26,160 bases of DNA, from IMG/VR virus record IMGVR_UViG_3300042691_020305, positions 1-26,160 of that record. The stretch is one strand, 5' to 3'. Shown in pieces: positions 1 to 8,021 of this stretch. A program made the translations under genes and the position numbers. Numbering within the stretch: the first letter of the stretch is position 1; each line of letters begins with the position of its first letter. The stretch is from a virus. Under the pieces are notes generated by a model. It was given only the letters and a program-made list of their open reading frames with translations. It was not told the origin of the DNA and did no database searches.

Positions 1-227
1 AACCAACAACGCCATCACCAACAGCACCACCAACACCTGAACCAACAACACCTGAACCAACAACACCTGCACCAACATGTCCTGATGGGCCCTGTATAGA
101 TGTAGTGGATTGTGGTGAGGTGAGTGGATTTACGGCATCGTGTGTAGGTGGATGTTGTGCATATACGGAAATAACACCGGCACCAACAGCACCACCAACA
201 CCTGAACCAACCGGATTCCAACCATAA
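1..227 (+). CDS. C-terminal end of a Pro/Thr-rich, Cys-containing fibre-like protein (5' partial)
   Basis: The reading frame is open from the window edge (first full codon at 3) to TAA at 225-227, so the N-terminus lies outside. The visible 74 residues consist of a Pro-Thr-Glu tract with PEPTT units, a short module with six cysteines (CPDGPC, then DCG, then SCVGGCC) and a second Pro-Thr tract, APPTPEPTG, just before the stop. The two tracts share an exact direct repeat. This low-complexity, Thr-rich make-up with a compact cysteine cluster is typical of extracellular or virion-surface linkers and resembles a mucin-like O-glycosylation substrate. It lies 26 bases upstream of a run of glycosyltransferase genes, so it is a candidate substrate for them. 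I do not recognise a family. That it is a coding frame is well supported by composition and position; its role is inferred. Confidence 0.65.
   Translation, partial: PTTPSPTAPPTPEPTTPEPTTPAPTCPDGPCIDVVDCGEVSGFTASCVGGCCAYTEITPAPTAPPTPEPTGFQP
16..211 (+). repeat. 31-bp exact direct repeat (16-46 and 181-211) plus 15-bp tandem units
   Basis: Bases 16-46 and 181-211 are identical over 31 bp and encode Pro-Thr-rich tracts flanking the cysteine module of the partial protein. Overlapping the first copy are 15-bp tandem units starting at 36, 51 and, as a partial variant, 66. Each unit encodes PEPTT or a close variant. The repeats are in frame and are best read as coding-level linker repeats able to expand or contract by recombination, not as a regulatory array. 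Confidence 0.8.
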
Positions 228-253
228 AACAAATATAAAATGAGATAGGTTAT

Positions 254-3200
254 ATGAATTATGTAGTAGTAAGTACGAGTAATAGTGATTACCAATCGTG
301 GCAGTGCAAATTATTGGAATATACTTTTAAAAAAGTAAATCAACCTGGAAAATTGATACGATTATGTAGTTACAACGAACATAATCCTGATAGAGTATTC
401 GATACATCGGATATATCGGAAATAATAAAAGTTCCTGATTATAGAACACGATGGAAAAAATATACAAATGATATTGATAAGGACTATGGTATCGCTAATA
501 AAATTGAAAGTTTGAAATATTGGGTACATAACTATCCAGGATTGAAAGACACGGACAATGTGTTATTGTTGGATCCTGATATGGTTTTTGTAAAACCTGT
601 AAAGGAAACCACTACACCAGGAAAAATTATAGGACAAACCTGGATAGGTTCTACAGTTGAACACCGAATATTTTTGGAAAATTATAAAAATAAAAGTAGA
701 CTTACTAACAAATTATTTATGTATCCGTACATAATAACAGTTGGAGATATAAAAAAAATAGTAGATACCTATGCTAGTATCTCCTATAAGTTACGAAGTA
801 AGTATTATCCAGATTTATGGGAAGCTGAAATGTTTGGATTAATACTAGCAACGGACATACATAATATCGATGTTGAAACCAGAGATAACCTCGGATTTTG
901 TCTAACGTGGAATTACATAGACGAATTTGATACTAAAGAATCTGCGGAATCCGTATCCATTCTACATTATACTAGTACTATCCAGGATAAGAATAATCAA
1001 AAATTATTTAATAAACAAGATTACACACCACATACATTGGAAAATGTATGGAAATATATAGATGTAAATAAAGCACATACCCGTTTGCAAAGAAAATTTT
1101 TAAAAATACTTGATGAGTATAACTCACAAAAAAATACAAAATTTTATTGGGAAAACTCGGAATGGATAGATTCTTTATCTTACTACAACAAAGATAAACA
1201 ACAAAATAAATATATAGTATTTAAACCGTGGCCTGGCGGATTTAATAATATTCGAATGTCATTGGAGATTGCTTCATCACTGGCATTTTTATTAAAAAGA
1301 ACGTTGGTATTACCTTCTGAATATAGAATGTATCTTTTAAAAAATGTAAATGATTTTGGTACATTTTTTGATATAAATGACTTGGGTATAGATACTATAA
1401 CATTCGATGAGTTCAAAGATAAATTTCAAATTAATACATTTGAAGAAGTAAAAAATATAGCAACAGTTATCGACGATGACATAGTGCAAAATATACTGGT
1501 AACGGAAAATATAGACGTTCCAACAGACAGAATATTTGGAAGAAACATAAAAAATATTCACATTCACGATAATGAGCAAATATTGTATTTCCCCAATAAT
1601 TTATTGGGAAGTTTTTATCTGAACATTTTTACACAGTATCAACCAGAATTGTGTAAATATGTTGCAAGGCATATTCATTATAATAAAGAAATCTTCATCC
1701 AGGCCAACAAAGCAATACAAATTTTGGGTGATAAAGATTACTACGCAATACACATTCGTAGAAACGATTTTCAATACAAAGACATAACTATACCAGCAGA
1801 ACAAATATTCGATAACATAAAAGAAGCAGTACCTCTTGGATCAAAATTGTACATCTCTACAGATGAAACTGACAAATCCTTTTTTGAAATCTTTGAAAAA
1901 CACTATAAAGTTTTTTATTTTGAAAATGTAAATCACGATATATATGTTGATTTGAATGTTGATTTGATTGGAATGGTTGAGCAATATATATGCGCACGTG
2001 CAAAAACATTCATAGGAACAAAGTTATCAACATTTTCTAGTTATATTTACAGATTACGTGGATACATGGATGATATAACAGATAAACGATTTTTAACATA
2101 TTCCATACCATGTAATTCTACGGATGAAGAAAAATTTTGGTGGGTAGCCTCGTGGGCACGTGAATATCCCGAGGTATGGGAATCAATAAATAATGTTAAA
2201 TATTTTTCAACAGAATGGGAAAATAATATAATTGATGAGAAATCTACAATATTTGTATCTATTGCATCGTATCGTGATGAGCAGTTAGTTGAAACCATAG
2301 ATAGTCTATTAGATAACGCTAGCGGAGAAAATGAAATAATTATCGGTACATGTATGCAAGATACAGAAGAAACATACAGTTTATTTAAATATAAAAATCA
2401 TCCAAATGTAAAAATAGAATTTGTACCATATATGGAATCGTTGGGTGTTGGTTGGGCTCGACACAAAATACAACAAGAATTGTACACAAATGAAGATTAT
2501 TTTTTACAAATTGATTCACATAGTAGAGTTTGTAAAAATTGGGATACTATTTTAATTGATCAACTTCATCAATGTAAAACCAAAAAAGCTATATTATCTA
2601 CGTATCCGAATGGATTCAAGAGAACAGACATAGAAAAATCATATTTAAAAACAGATACGTGCCCAACATTAACAGTTGATAAACTTGAAAAAGGTAAAAA
2701 AATAGTACCAAAAGGTAGTAAAGTTGTAATAGAAAACGAACCTGTATTGGGATTTTGGATTGCGGCTGGATTTTTATTTACTTATGGTGAATGGACAAAA
2801 GAAGTAATATACAGTAAAGAACTGTATTTTTCCGGTGAAGAAGATCATTTATCTGTCACATCGTATTTGAATGGGTGGGATGTTTACGTTCCACCAAAAT
2901 CTACTGTTTGGCACGATTATAATGACAATAGAATTCAAAGTAAAACAAAATATCGTCCTCTACACTGGGAAGACCATACAAATCATAATCTACATAAACC
3001 GGAAATAATAGAAAATTTGTATTCTGATAAAAATATATATGTTCTTGAAAGAACCATCGATAAATTTTATAAATTAATAAAACACATATCTAATTATAAA
3101 GAAATTACAGATGTTTCTATATTATTTAATTGGGATAAAATTCCTATTCATGATATTACAAAAGATGTGTTAGTTATAGTCTTTGCATTTTTTGATAGTC

Positions 3201-3400
3201 AGGGAAATGAAATACATAGACCTGATATATATGACAAAGAAATTATAAATAGAACTAAAAATATTTTAAATTTTCAAATACCTACCGATATTCACAATCA
3301 TATAGAAACATGTACTTGGTTTGTTAAGTACGCGGATAATTCTTTTAGTGAAAGAATGACATTTAAAATAACAAAAATAAAGGATGTGTACATAATATGA
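254..3400 (+). CDS. Three-domain glycosyltransferase: HPAT/SERGT-like + O-fucosyltransferase-like + GT60-like
   Basis: The 1048-residue protein has three apparent catalytic domains. Residues 1-290 resemble plant/algal hydroxyproline arabinosyltransferase and peptidyl-serine galactosyltransferase: SDYQSWQ near the start, a DxD-type motif DPDMVF (107-112) and a late HYTST. Residues 318-615 resemble protein O-fucosyltransferase: PWPGGFNNIR (325-334), HIRRNDF (500-506) and GTKLSTFSS (588-596). Residues 664-925 match GT60 polypeptide GlcNAc-transferases such as Skp1 Gnt1: VSIASYRD, metal-binding DSH (754-756), YFSGEE and WHD (886-888). About 110 C-terminal residues form an additional unassigned domain. 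There is no signal peptide, so it should act in the infected cell's cytoplasm. The stop overlaps the next start as ATGA. Domain assignments come from recognised motifs; donor and acceptor sugars are not known. Confidence 0.85.
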   Translation: MNYVVVSTSNSDYQSWQCKLLEYTFKKVNQPGKLIRLCSYNEHNPDRVFDTSDISEIIKVPDYRTRWKKYTNDIDKDYGIANKIESLKYWVHNYPGLKDTDNVLLLDPDMVFVKPVKETTTPGKIIGQTWIGSTVEHRIFLENYKNKSRLTNKLFMYPYIITVGDIKKIVDTYASISYKLRSKYYPDLWEAEMFGLILATDIHNIDVETRDNLGFCLTWNYIDEFDTKESAESVSILHYTSTIQDKNNQKLFNKQDYTPHTLENVWKYIDVNKAHTRLQRKFLKILDEYNSQKNTKFYWENSEWIDSLSYYNKDKQQNKYIVFKPWPGGFNNIRMSLEIASSLAFLLKRTLVLPSEYRMYLLKNVNDFGTFFDINDLGIDTITFDEFKDKFQINTFEEVKNIATVIDDDIVQNILVTENIDVPTDRIFGRNIKNIHIHDNEQILYFPNNLLGSFYLNIFTQYQPELCKYVARHIHYNKEIFIQANKAIQILGDKDYYAIHIRRNDFQYKDITIPAEQIFDNIKEAVPLGSKLYISTDETDKSFFEIFEKHYKVFYFENVNHDIYVDLNVDLIGMVEQYICARAKTFIGTKLSTFSSYIYRLRGYMDDITDKRFLTYSIPCNSTDEEKFWWVASWAREYPEVWESINNVKYFSTEWENNIIDEKSTIFVSIASYRDEQLVETIDSLLDNASGENEIIIGTCMQDTEETYSLFKYKNHPNVKIEFVPYMESLGVGWARHKIQQELYTNEDYFLQIDSHSRVCKNWDTILIDQLHQCKTKKAILSTYPNGFKRTDIEKSYLKTDTCPTLTVDKLEKGKKIVPKGSKVVIENEPVLGFWIAAGFLFTYGEWTKEVIYSKELYFSGEEDHLSVTSYLNGWDVYVPPKSTVWHDYNDNRIQSKTKYRPLHWEDHTNHNLHKPEIIENLYSDKNIYVLERTIDKFYKLIKHISNYKEITDVSILFNWDKIPIHDITKDVLVIVFAFFDSQGNEIHRPDIYDKEIINRTKNILNFQIPTDIHNHIETCTWFVKYADNSFSERMTFKITKIKDVYII

Positions 3401-4401
3401 TATTTGTCAGTATAGCATCATATAGAGATAAAGAATTAATAAAAACAGTTAAAAGTTGTTTGGAAAATGCACATGATCCCGACAACATAAGAATAGGTAT
3501 TTGTTGGCAATACGATGAAACAGAAGATACATCCGTATTTGACAATGATCCGCGAATACTGAGTTATAAAATTTATTGGAAAGATGTTGAAGGATCTGTA
3601 TGTTGGGCCCGTTCTTTAATACAAGAAAAATTTTTCAATAATGAAGAATATTATTTTCAAGTAGATTCTCATACACTGTTTGCAAAAAATTGGGATAAAA
3701 TTCTAATTGACATGTATAGAAATTTACCCACGAATAAAGCAGTTATATCCGTGGGACCATCATACTATTATGATCTTTCTGCGGATGGGGCATTACCACA
3801 TTATGATTGGGAACCTGTTGAATTTGTAGATGGAATACATCGTGATACACAACTGAAAAAACAAAAATTGGATGCTTTGGGAGGTACACATTTCATGTAC
3901 GGATTCTTACCAGCAGACGATGTATCAAAACCAATACGGGCCAGACATATAAGTGCTGCATTTTTATTTACAATCGGACAATGGGTACGTGATGTACCAT
4001 ATGATCCAAACTTATACTTCTCCGGAGAAGAGCCAACTATTACGTTGAGAAGTTATACAAATGGATATGATATTTTTAATCCAAATGAATTTATTATATG
4101 GCATTTGAAATATAATTTTCCTGTTAGAAAACGTCATTGGAATACATTTGATAAAGAAATAATACAAAAATTAGAAAGTAGTAGTAATAATAGATATAAA
4201 CGTATAGTTAGTGGTGACGATATGGGAGTGTATGGGGTAGGTACAAAGCGATCTATCGAAGAATGGGAAATATATTCTGGTGTATCATTTAAAGATGTGA
4301 TAGCGCACCCGGACGTATTTGCGGGTGTACCCCCATCACCAGTAACAATTACCAATATCGAAGAATGGAATGATATAAAAAATAAAGTGAATAAAGTATG
4401 A
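3397..4401 (+). CDS. GT60-like polypeptide GlcNAc-transferase
   Basis: This 334-residue single-domain protein is paralogous to the third domain of the preceding gene. Both start with VSIASYRD and share the Trp-Ala-Arg segment (CWARSLIQ), a metal-binding DSH (90-92) after a Tyr/Phe-rich strand, the YFSGEE motif (208-212 region) and a late WH. Known GT60 members, such as Dictyostelium Skp1 Gnt1, add alpha-GlcNAc to hydroxyproline, and related trypanosomatid enzymes add it to threonine. That chemistry would suit a Pro/Thr-rich acceptor. The ATG overlaps the upstream TGA (ATGA), and its own TGA overlaps the next ATG, implying translational coupling. No membrane segment is visible. The family call is firm; donor and acceptor are inferred. 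Confidence 0.85.
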   Translation: MIFVSIASYRDKELIKTVKSCLENAHDPDNIRIGICWQYDETEDTSVFDNDPRILSYKIYWKDVEGSVCWARSLIQEKFFNNEEYYFQVDSHTLFAKNWDKILIDMYRNLPTNKAVISVGPSYYYDLSADGALPHYDWEPVEFVDGIHRDTQLKKQKLDALGGTHFMYGFLPADDVSKPIRARHISAAFLFTIGQWVRDVPYDPNLYFSGEEPTITLRSYTNGYDIFNPNEFIIWHLKYNFPVRKRHWNTFDKEIIQKLESSSNNRYKRIVSGDDMGVYGVGTKRSIEEWEIYSGVSFKDVIAHPDVFAGVPPSPVTITNIEEWNDIKNKVNKV

Positions 4402-5351
4402 AATACTATTTAATAAATAATAAAATAATATTTGTAGTAGATGCAGTTAGATTTCTTACACCCACTTCTATGCGAATTGATTTGAGTATACTAGAGGGAA
4501 AAGACTATAGAATAATAGTCACACATGGTATTATTGGTGAACTATTAAATATGGTCGAGCAAAATTATTATGGACTGGAAAAAAATAAAATTATTTTTCT
4601 AACAAATAATGTAGAAACGCAAAATGTAATGCATAAATTTGGATGTAGATGTTTCAATATTAGTGAGTATATATTTTTAAATGATGATTTGTATAATATA
4701 ATAAATGTAGAAAAGGAATATGATTGTATATATATGGGACGTAGAGCAAAAATAGAAGGATTGTTCAACATACCATATAAGACTAATATAAAAAAATTTA
4801 TATTAAACGAATCATCTGAAATAGATAGCAAATCAACTATATTTGAATACAATAAAGCATTTACTGGTGTCATGACCTCACAGGCTGAAGGATCGTGTAG
4901 AGCTGTCGCGGAAATGTTGATGTGTGGGTTACCTATAGTTAATATAAAAATACCAAGTTTAAATAAAAATGAATATTATCCTAATAATAAACAAAATATG
5001 TATGGTGCCTATAATATAATACTTCCTAATACATTGGGTGGTCGAGAACTGTGGTTGAACGATTATAATAGTATTATTTGTGAAAGAAATGACACAGCAA
5101 TTGATAACTCGATACAACAACTTATAGAAAAAAATTTGTCTGGTGAGAAAATAAGAGACGAATACCTAAATAAATTATTTACAGAACGGCTTAAGTTTTT
5201 ATTTTTAATAAAAAGTATAATTGAAGAATTGAATCTTAATATATGGGATATAGATTTGAATACGTTTATCAATCTTCCTTATTCAAATTGTTCTTTGCAA
5301 AGTACACAGTGGATTAAAACAATTAATTATTTTAAAACAATATTTCAATGA
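4398..5351 (+). CDS. GT4-like (GT-B fold) glycosyltransferase
   Basis: This 317-residue protein has the C-terminal signature of group 1/GT4 enzymes. Acidic residues E164 and E172 form an EX7E motif within AEGSCRAVAEMLMCGLPIV, a segment that binds the nucleotide-sugar donor. It is shorter than most GT4 proteins, which suggests a reduced N-terminal acceptor domain. The N-terminal half holds alternating strand-helix segments (RIIVTHG, KNKIIFLTN, DCIYMGRR) consistent with a GT-B fold. It is coupled by ATGA overlaps to the GT60 gene upstream and the methyltransferase downstream, so it probably extends or modifies the same glycan. Donor sugar is not predictable. Confidence 0.75.
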   Translation: MKYYLINNKIIFVVDAVRFLTPTSMRIDLSILEGKDYRIIVTHGIIGELLNMVEQNYYGLEKNKIIFLTNNVETQNVMHKFGCRCFNISEYIFLNDDLYNIINVEKEYDCIYMGRRAKIEGLFNIPYKTNIKKFILNESSEIDSKSTIFEYNKAFTGVMTSQAEGSCRAVAEMLMCGLPIVNIKIPSLNKNEYYPNNKQNMYGAYNIILPNTLGGRELWLNDYNSIICERNDTAIDNSIQQLIEKNLSGEKIRDEYLNKLFTERLKFLFLIKSIIEELNLNIWDIDLNTFINLPYSNCSLQSTQWIKTINYFKTIFQ

Positions 5352-5905
5352 AAACACTAGCAGAAATTTATTATAACACAGACTCATTACGAAGTTCGGA
5401 TAATGGTGGTGATAAAGGAACAGCACATTCATATATAACCACGTATGATTCTATTTTTGCAAAATATCAACCATTTGATATTAATATATTGGAGATAGGA
5501 GTATTTGATGGGCAATCATTAAAATTGTGGAAAGAATACTTCACACCTAATAGTAAAATTTATGGAATCGATATCCAAGACAGATGTAAAGTATTTGAAT
5601 GTGACAATATATTTGTTTTTATAGGTGATGCAACAGATGAACAATTTATAAATCAATCATTTTTTGATATTAAATTTGATATTATAATCGATGATGGTTC
5701 GCATATTAAGAACGATCAATTAACTTCATTTAAAATATTATTTGATAAATACTTAAACATCGGTGGAACATATATCATAGAAGATTTAAATTCATTGGAC
5801 TTATATGAAAAAGATTTTAGAAATTTGCATGATTCCTGTCAAATATTAGATACTCGACGAATTCAAAATAGGTGGGACGACGCATTAGCAATATATACAA
5901 AATGA
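5348..5905 (+). CDS. Class I SAM-dependent methyltransferase, TylE/MycE-like sugar O-methyltransferase
   Basis: The 185-residue protein carries SAM-binding motif I ILEIGVFDGQS (47-57), an acidic strand-end residue in YGIDIQD (72-78), a GDATD segment (93-97) and IIDDGSH (113-119), followed by GGTYIIEDL (139-147). The N-terminal GGDKGTAHSY and the IDDGSH/IEDL pair match the macrolide sugar O-methyltransferases MycE and TylE, where the Asp residues bind a metal next to the sugar hydroxyl. Lying inside a coupled glycosyltransferase operon (ATGA at both ends), it most likely methylates a sugar of the attached glycan, as a cap or a late decoration. It is shorter at the C-terminus than MycE. The class call is strong; sugar specificity is inferred from family and context. 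Confidence 0.8.
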   Translation: MKTLAEIYYNTDSLRSSDNGGDKGTAHSYITTYDSIFAKYQPFDINILEIGVFDGQSLKLWKEYFTPNSKIYGIDIQDRCKVFECDNIFVFIGDATDEQFINQSFFDIKFDIIIDDGSHIKNDQLTSFKILFDKYLNIGGTYIIEDLNSLDLYEKDFRNLHDSCQILDTRRIQNRWDDALAIYTK

Positions 5906-6624
5906 CAATAAAAACATTGGTATGGGCAATAAATAATTTGCAAGACTATCATATAAGAGAATTTAGTAAGTTAATTGACACTGCAAGCGTTTTTAATGTT
6001 GATCTTTCTTATATGGGAATTGGTACGGAATATAAAAATTTGAAACAAAAAATTGAAATTTTATATGAATACTTGAATTCAATAGAATATGATGAAAATA
6101 CAATAATATTATGTATAGATGGTCTTGACACATTATTTAATAGTGATATAACAACTATAAAAAATAAATTTTTAGAAAAGAACACTAGAATATTATTTTC
6201 TGCAGAAAAGATATTTACATATCAATGGAATGAATATAAATCTAATTATGATAACCTACCTTACGAATACAAATATTTAAATTCCGGAACATTTATCGGA
6301 TATATAACTGATATAAAAGTGATGTTAACCGAAATATTACAATATAAACGATTCAGTGAAACACAAATAGATCAAGGATTGTATGGTATTTGGGTAAGTG
6401 ATAATTTAAAATTTCCCAACAAAGTGCAGATGGATGGAAACTGTGATATATTTTGGGTAACCTCGAAGGACTGGGAGTATATACGTACTGCAAAAACTCT
6501 TACAAATCCATTTACCAACACATTGCCGTGCATAATCCACAACACAGGAAATAGACATCCTAATAATTTTTTAGCATACCAAAATGCATATAATATTATT
6601 TTAAATCAACCCCTTGACAAATAG
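5902..6624 (+). CDS. PLOD/LH3-type procollagen glycosyltransferase domain protein
   Basis: The start at 5902 is preferred because it forms an ATGA overlap with the upstream stop, as at the three previous junctions; an in-frame ATG at 5872 would overlap the methyltransferase by 34 bases. The 240-residue product closely resembles the glycosyltransferase domain of animal procollagen lysyl hydroxylases: ILCIDGLDTLF with a DxxD metal site (69-79), RILFSAEKIF (96-105), YLNSGTFIGY (125-134), an acidic-Gln DQGLY (157-161) and TLPCIIHNTGN (207-217) with the conserved late His. In animals this fold transfers Gal/Glc to collagen hydroxylysine. It lacks the dioxygenase half of PLOD. A separate 2OG oxygenase gene and a collagen-like gene lie downstream. 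The collagen-like protein has no lysine, so the acceptor must differ or be another protein. Confidence 0.8.
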   Translation: MTIKTLVWAINNLQDYHIREFSKLIDTASVFNVDLSYMGIGTEYKNLKQKIEILYEYLNSIEYDENTIILCIDGLDTLFNSDITTIKNKFLEKNTRILFSAEKIFTYQWNEYKSNYDNLPYEYKYLNSGTFIGYITDIKVMLTEILQYKRFSETQIDQGLYGIWVSDNLKFPNKVQMDGNCDIFWVTSKDWEYIRTAKTLTNPFTNTLPCIIHNTGNRHPNNFLAYQNAYNIILNQPLDK

Positions 6625-6641
6625 AAACAATCAAGTATATT
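6614..6641 (+). promoter_or_regulatory. Sigma70-like promoter upstream of the 2OG oxygenase gene
   Basis: A perfect TTGACA (6614-6619) is followed after 16 bases by TATATT (6636-6641), five of six matches to TATAAT. The -35 overlaps the end of the upstream gene and predicted transcription would start near 6648, about 26 bases before the next ATG. A related phrase, CTTGACAAATA, recurs before the gp32 gene. The -10 lies inside a palindrome (AGTATA-TT-TATACT) that also contains the TATTTATA octamer found in two other intergenic regions, so the same site could be used by late transcription machinery instead. Confidence 0.5.
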
Positions 6642-6673
6642 TATACTAAACTTTTACGTGGGAGAATAAGGTT

Positions 6674-7222
6674 ATGAATGTTAAAGAATCTTTTACAGCA
6701 CACTTTTTTAAAAAAATGGGATATGCATATTTTCCCAAATTAATACCAATTCAAAAATGCGAAGAATTCGCAGATTTGATGTTATCATTGAAGAATGAAA
6801 AAAATTTGAAGTATGACGGAGAAAATCCAAATCCATACTATAAGGAATCACACAGTGGAAACCATCCAGAATTTGAAAAAGTTTTACGGGAAGTAACACC
6901 ACGAGTTGCAGATGAACTGCAAGCGAAAATCAAACCAGCAAATTCCTATTGTCGTATTTATTATAGTGGTGCTACGTTAACACCACACAAAGATAGATCA
7001 GGATTGGATTATGTTATGTCAGTCACCCTACGATCTACTTTGCAAAAAGAGTGGCCGTTGTATTGTATTGACCATCTAGGAACAACCGTTCCATTACATA
7101 TCAACCAAGGTGATGGTGGGATTCTGTTAGGTAATACAATGACACACTGGCGAGATAATTTGGTTTGTTCTCCTGATGATTATGTTGTACAATTATTTTT
7201 ACATTGGTCATTTGACGAATAA
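6674..7222 (+). CDS. 2-oxoglutarate/Fe(II)-dependent oxygenase
   Basis: The 182-residue protein shows the double-stranded beta-helix iron triad: H105-x-D107 in LTPHKDRSG and H158 in MTHWRDNL, with R160 next to the distal His as in the subfamily with a PHWRE-type motif. GDGGILLGNT precedes the distal His and VQLFLHWSF ends the core. Such enzymes hydroxylate protein side chains, small molecules or nucleobases. The glycosyltransferases upstream are types that act in eukaryotes on hydroxyproline or hydroxylysine, and a collagen-like protein lies downstream, so prolyl or other side-chain hydroxylation is a reasonable hypothesis. Similar enzymes are common in T4-like marine phages with no known substrate. 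Ribosome-binding candidates GGGAG (6660-6664) and AAGG precede the ATG. Confidence 0.82.
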   Translation: MNVKESFTAHFFKKMGYAYFPKLIPIQKCEEFADLMLSLKNEKNLKYDGENPNPYYKESHSGNHPEFEKVLREVTPRVADELQAKIKPANSYCRIYYSGATLTPHKDRSGLDYVMSVTLRSTLQKEWPLYCIDHLGTTVPLHINQGDGGILLGNTMTHWRDNLVCSPDDYVVQLFLHWSFDE

Positions 7223-7228
7223 TATTAT

Positions 7229-8020
7229 ATGAAAGTTATAGCGTATCCTGTGGCGGCGAATGTATTGCCGATGCGGCCGGCTACATCGACTAGAGATTGG
7301 ATGGACGTAAATCCAAATAAAAATCCATATAGATGTTTACCACTATCTATGGCAAATAGTTATGGATGGGAAATATTATCTACTGCGGAATTTATAGCAG
7401 AATGGAATGGTGGTATGGCGCCTAACGATGTTCGCGTAACATTACTATCGGGAAATCATCCACCGTCCGCTCATTTTGGCGAGGGAACAATAACATGGCA
7501 TACAGGGTATTTGTTTAAAACGGAATACCCATATGGAATGTATGTAACAGGAGCACCAAACTATCCAAAACCAAATATGATACCATTGTCTGGTATAGTA
7601 GAAACATATTGGTTACCTTTTACATTTACAATGAATTGGCGATTTACTCAACCTGGTTCTGCTAAATTTAATGTTGGTGATGTCATTGCACATATTTATC
7701 CAATCAATGTCCACCTATTTGATAATGTAGAAGCAGAAATTCGTTCCATAAGTGATGATCCTGAATTTGAAGAAGCATATTGGCATTGGAATCTGTCACG
7801 TGGTAAATTTTTAAAGCAAAAAAGCCGTCCTGGGCACGTTTGGCAACGTAATTATTTTAGAGGTAAACACCCACATACGGGTGAAAAAGAACCAACACAT
7901 AGAACTAAACCAAATACTCCCGAATTTATAAATAAAGTTACAAAACCTTACGCAGTACCAGAAAAATTCCGAGGAGATTTAAATTCATCATTTATAACTA
8001 AAAAGGTAGAGGTTATTTAG
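7229..8020 (+). CDS. DUF6065-like protein of unknown function
   Basis: I recognise the pattern of the DUF6065 family in this 263-residue protein: PMRPATSTRDWMD near the start, YRCLPLSMANSYGWEIL at about residues 34-50, then a beta-rich body with Trp/Gly/Pro-rich strands (WHTGYLF, YWLPFTFTMNWRF, GDVIAHIYPI) and a basic, His-rich C-terminus (RGKHPHTGEK). The family has no established biochemical function that I know of. It follows the 2OG oxygenase by six bases and precedes a zinc-ribbon protein by one, so the three probably form one transcription unit. The compact beta body with conserved Trp and His could suggest an oxygenase-like or cupin-like fold, but I see no clear metal triad and do not assign an activity. 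Confidence 0.6.
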   Translation: MKVIAYPVAANVLPMRPATSTRDWMDVNPNKNPYRCLPLSMANSYGWEILSTAEFIAEWNGGMAPNDVRVTLLSGNHPPSAHFGEGTITWHTGYLFKTEYPYGMYVTGAPNYPKPNMIPLSGIVETYWLPFTFTMNWRFTQPGSAKFNVGDVIAHIYPINVHLFDNVEAEIRSISDDPEFEEAYWHWNLSRGKFLKQKSRPGHVWQRNYFRGKHPHTGEKEPTHRTKPNTPEFINKVTKPYAVPEKFRGDLNSSFITKKVEVI

Positions 8021-8021
8021 A

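Noticed and set aside
1-77. Repeat cluster considered as a CRISPR or regulatory iteron array.
   Set aside because: Units are 15 bp, in frame, without spacers, and encode a Pro-Thr linker.
15-221. Minus-strand frame rich in Trp and Cys at the left edge.
   Set aside because: It is the reverse of the Pro-Thr repeats; its Trp/Cys repeat pattern is an artefact and the + strand frame explains the sequence.
5872-5901. Upstream in-frame start for the PLOD-type glycosyltransferase.
   Set aside because: The ATGA overlap at 5902 matches the three preceding junctions, and the added residues precede the first beta strand without similarity.
6633-6646. AGTATA-TT-TATACT palindrome considered as a terminator hairpin.
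   Set aside because: The stem is AT-only with a two-base loop and no U-tract; it is better explained as promoter or operator sequence.
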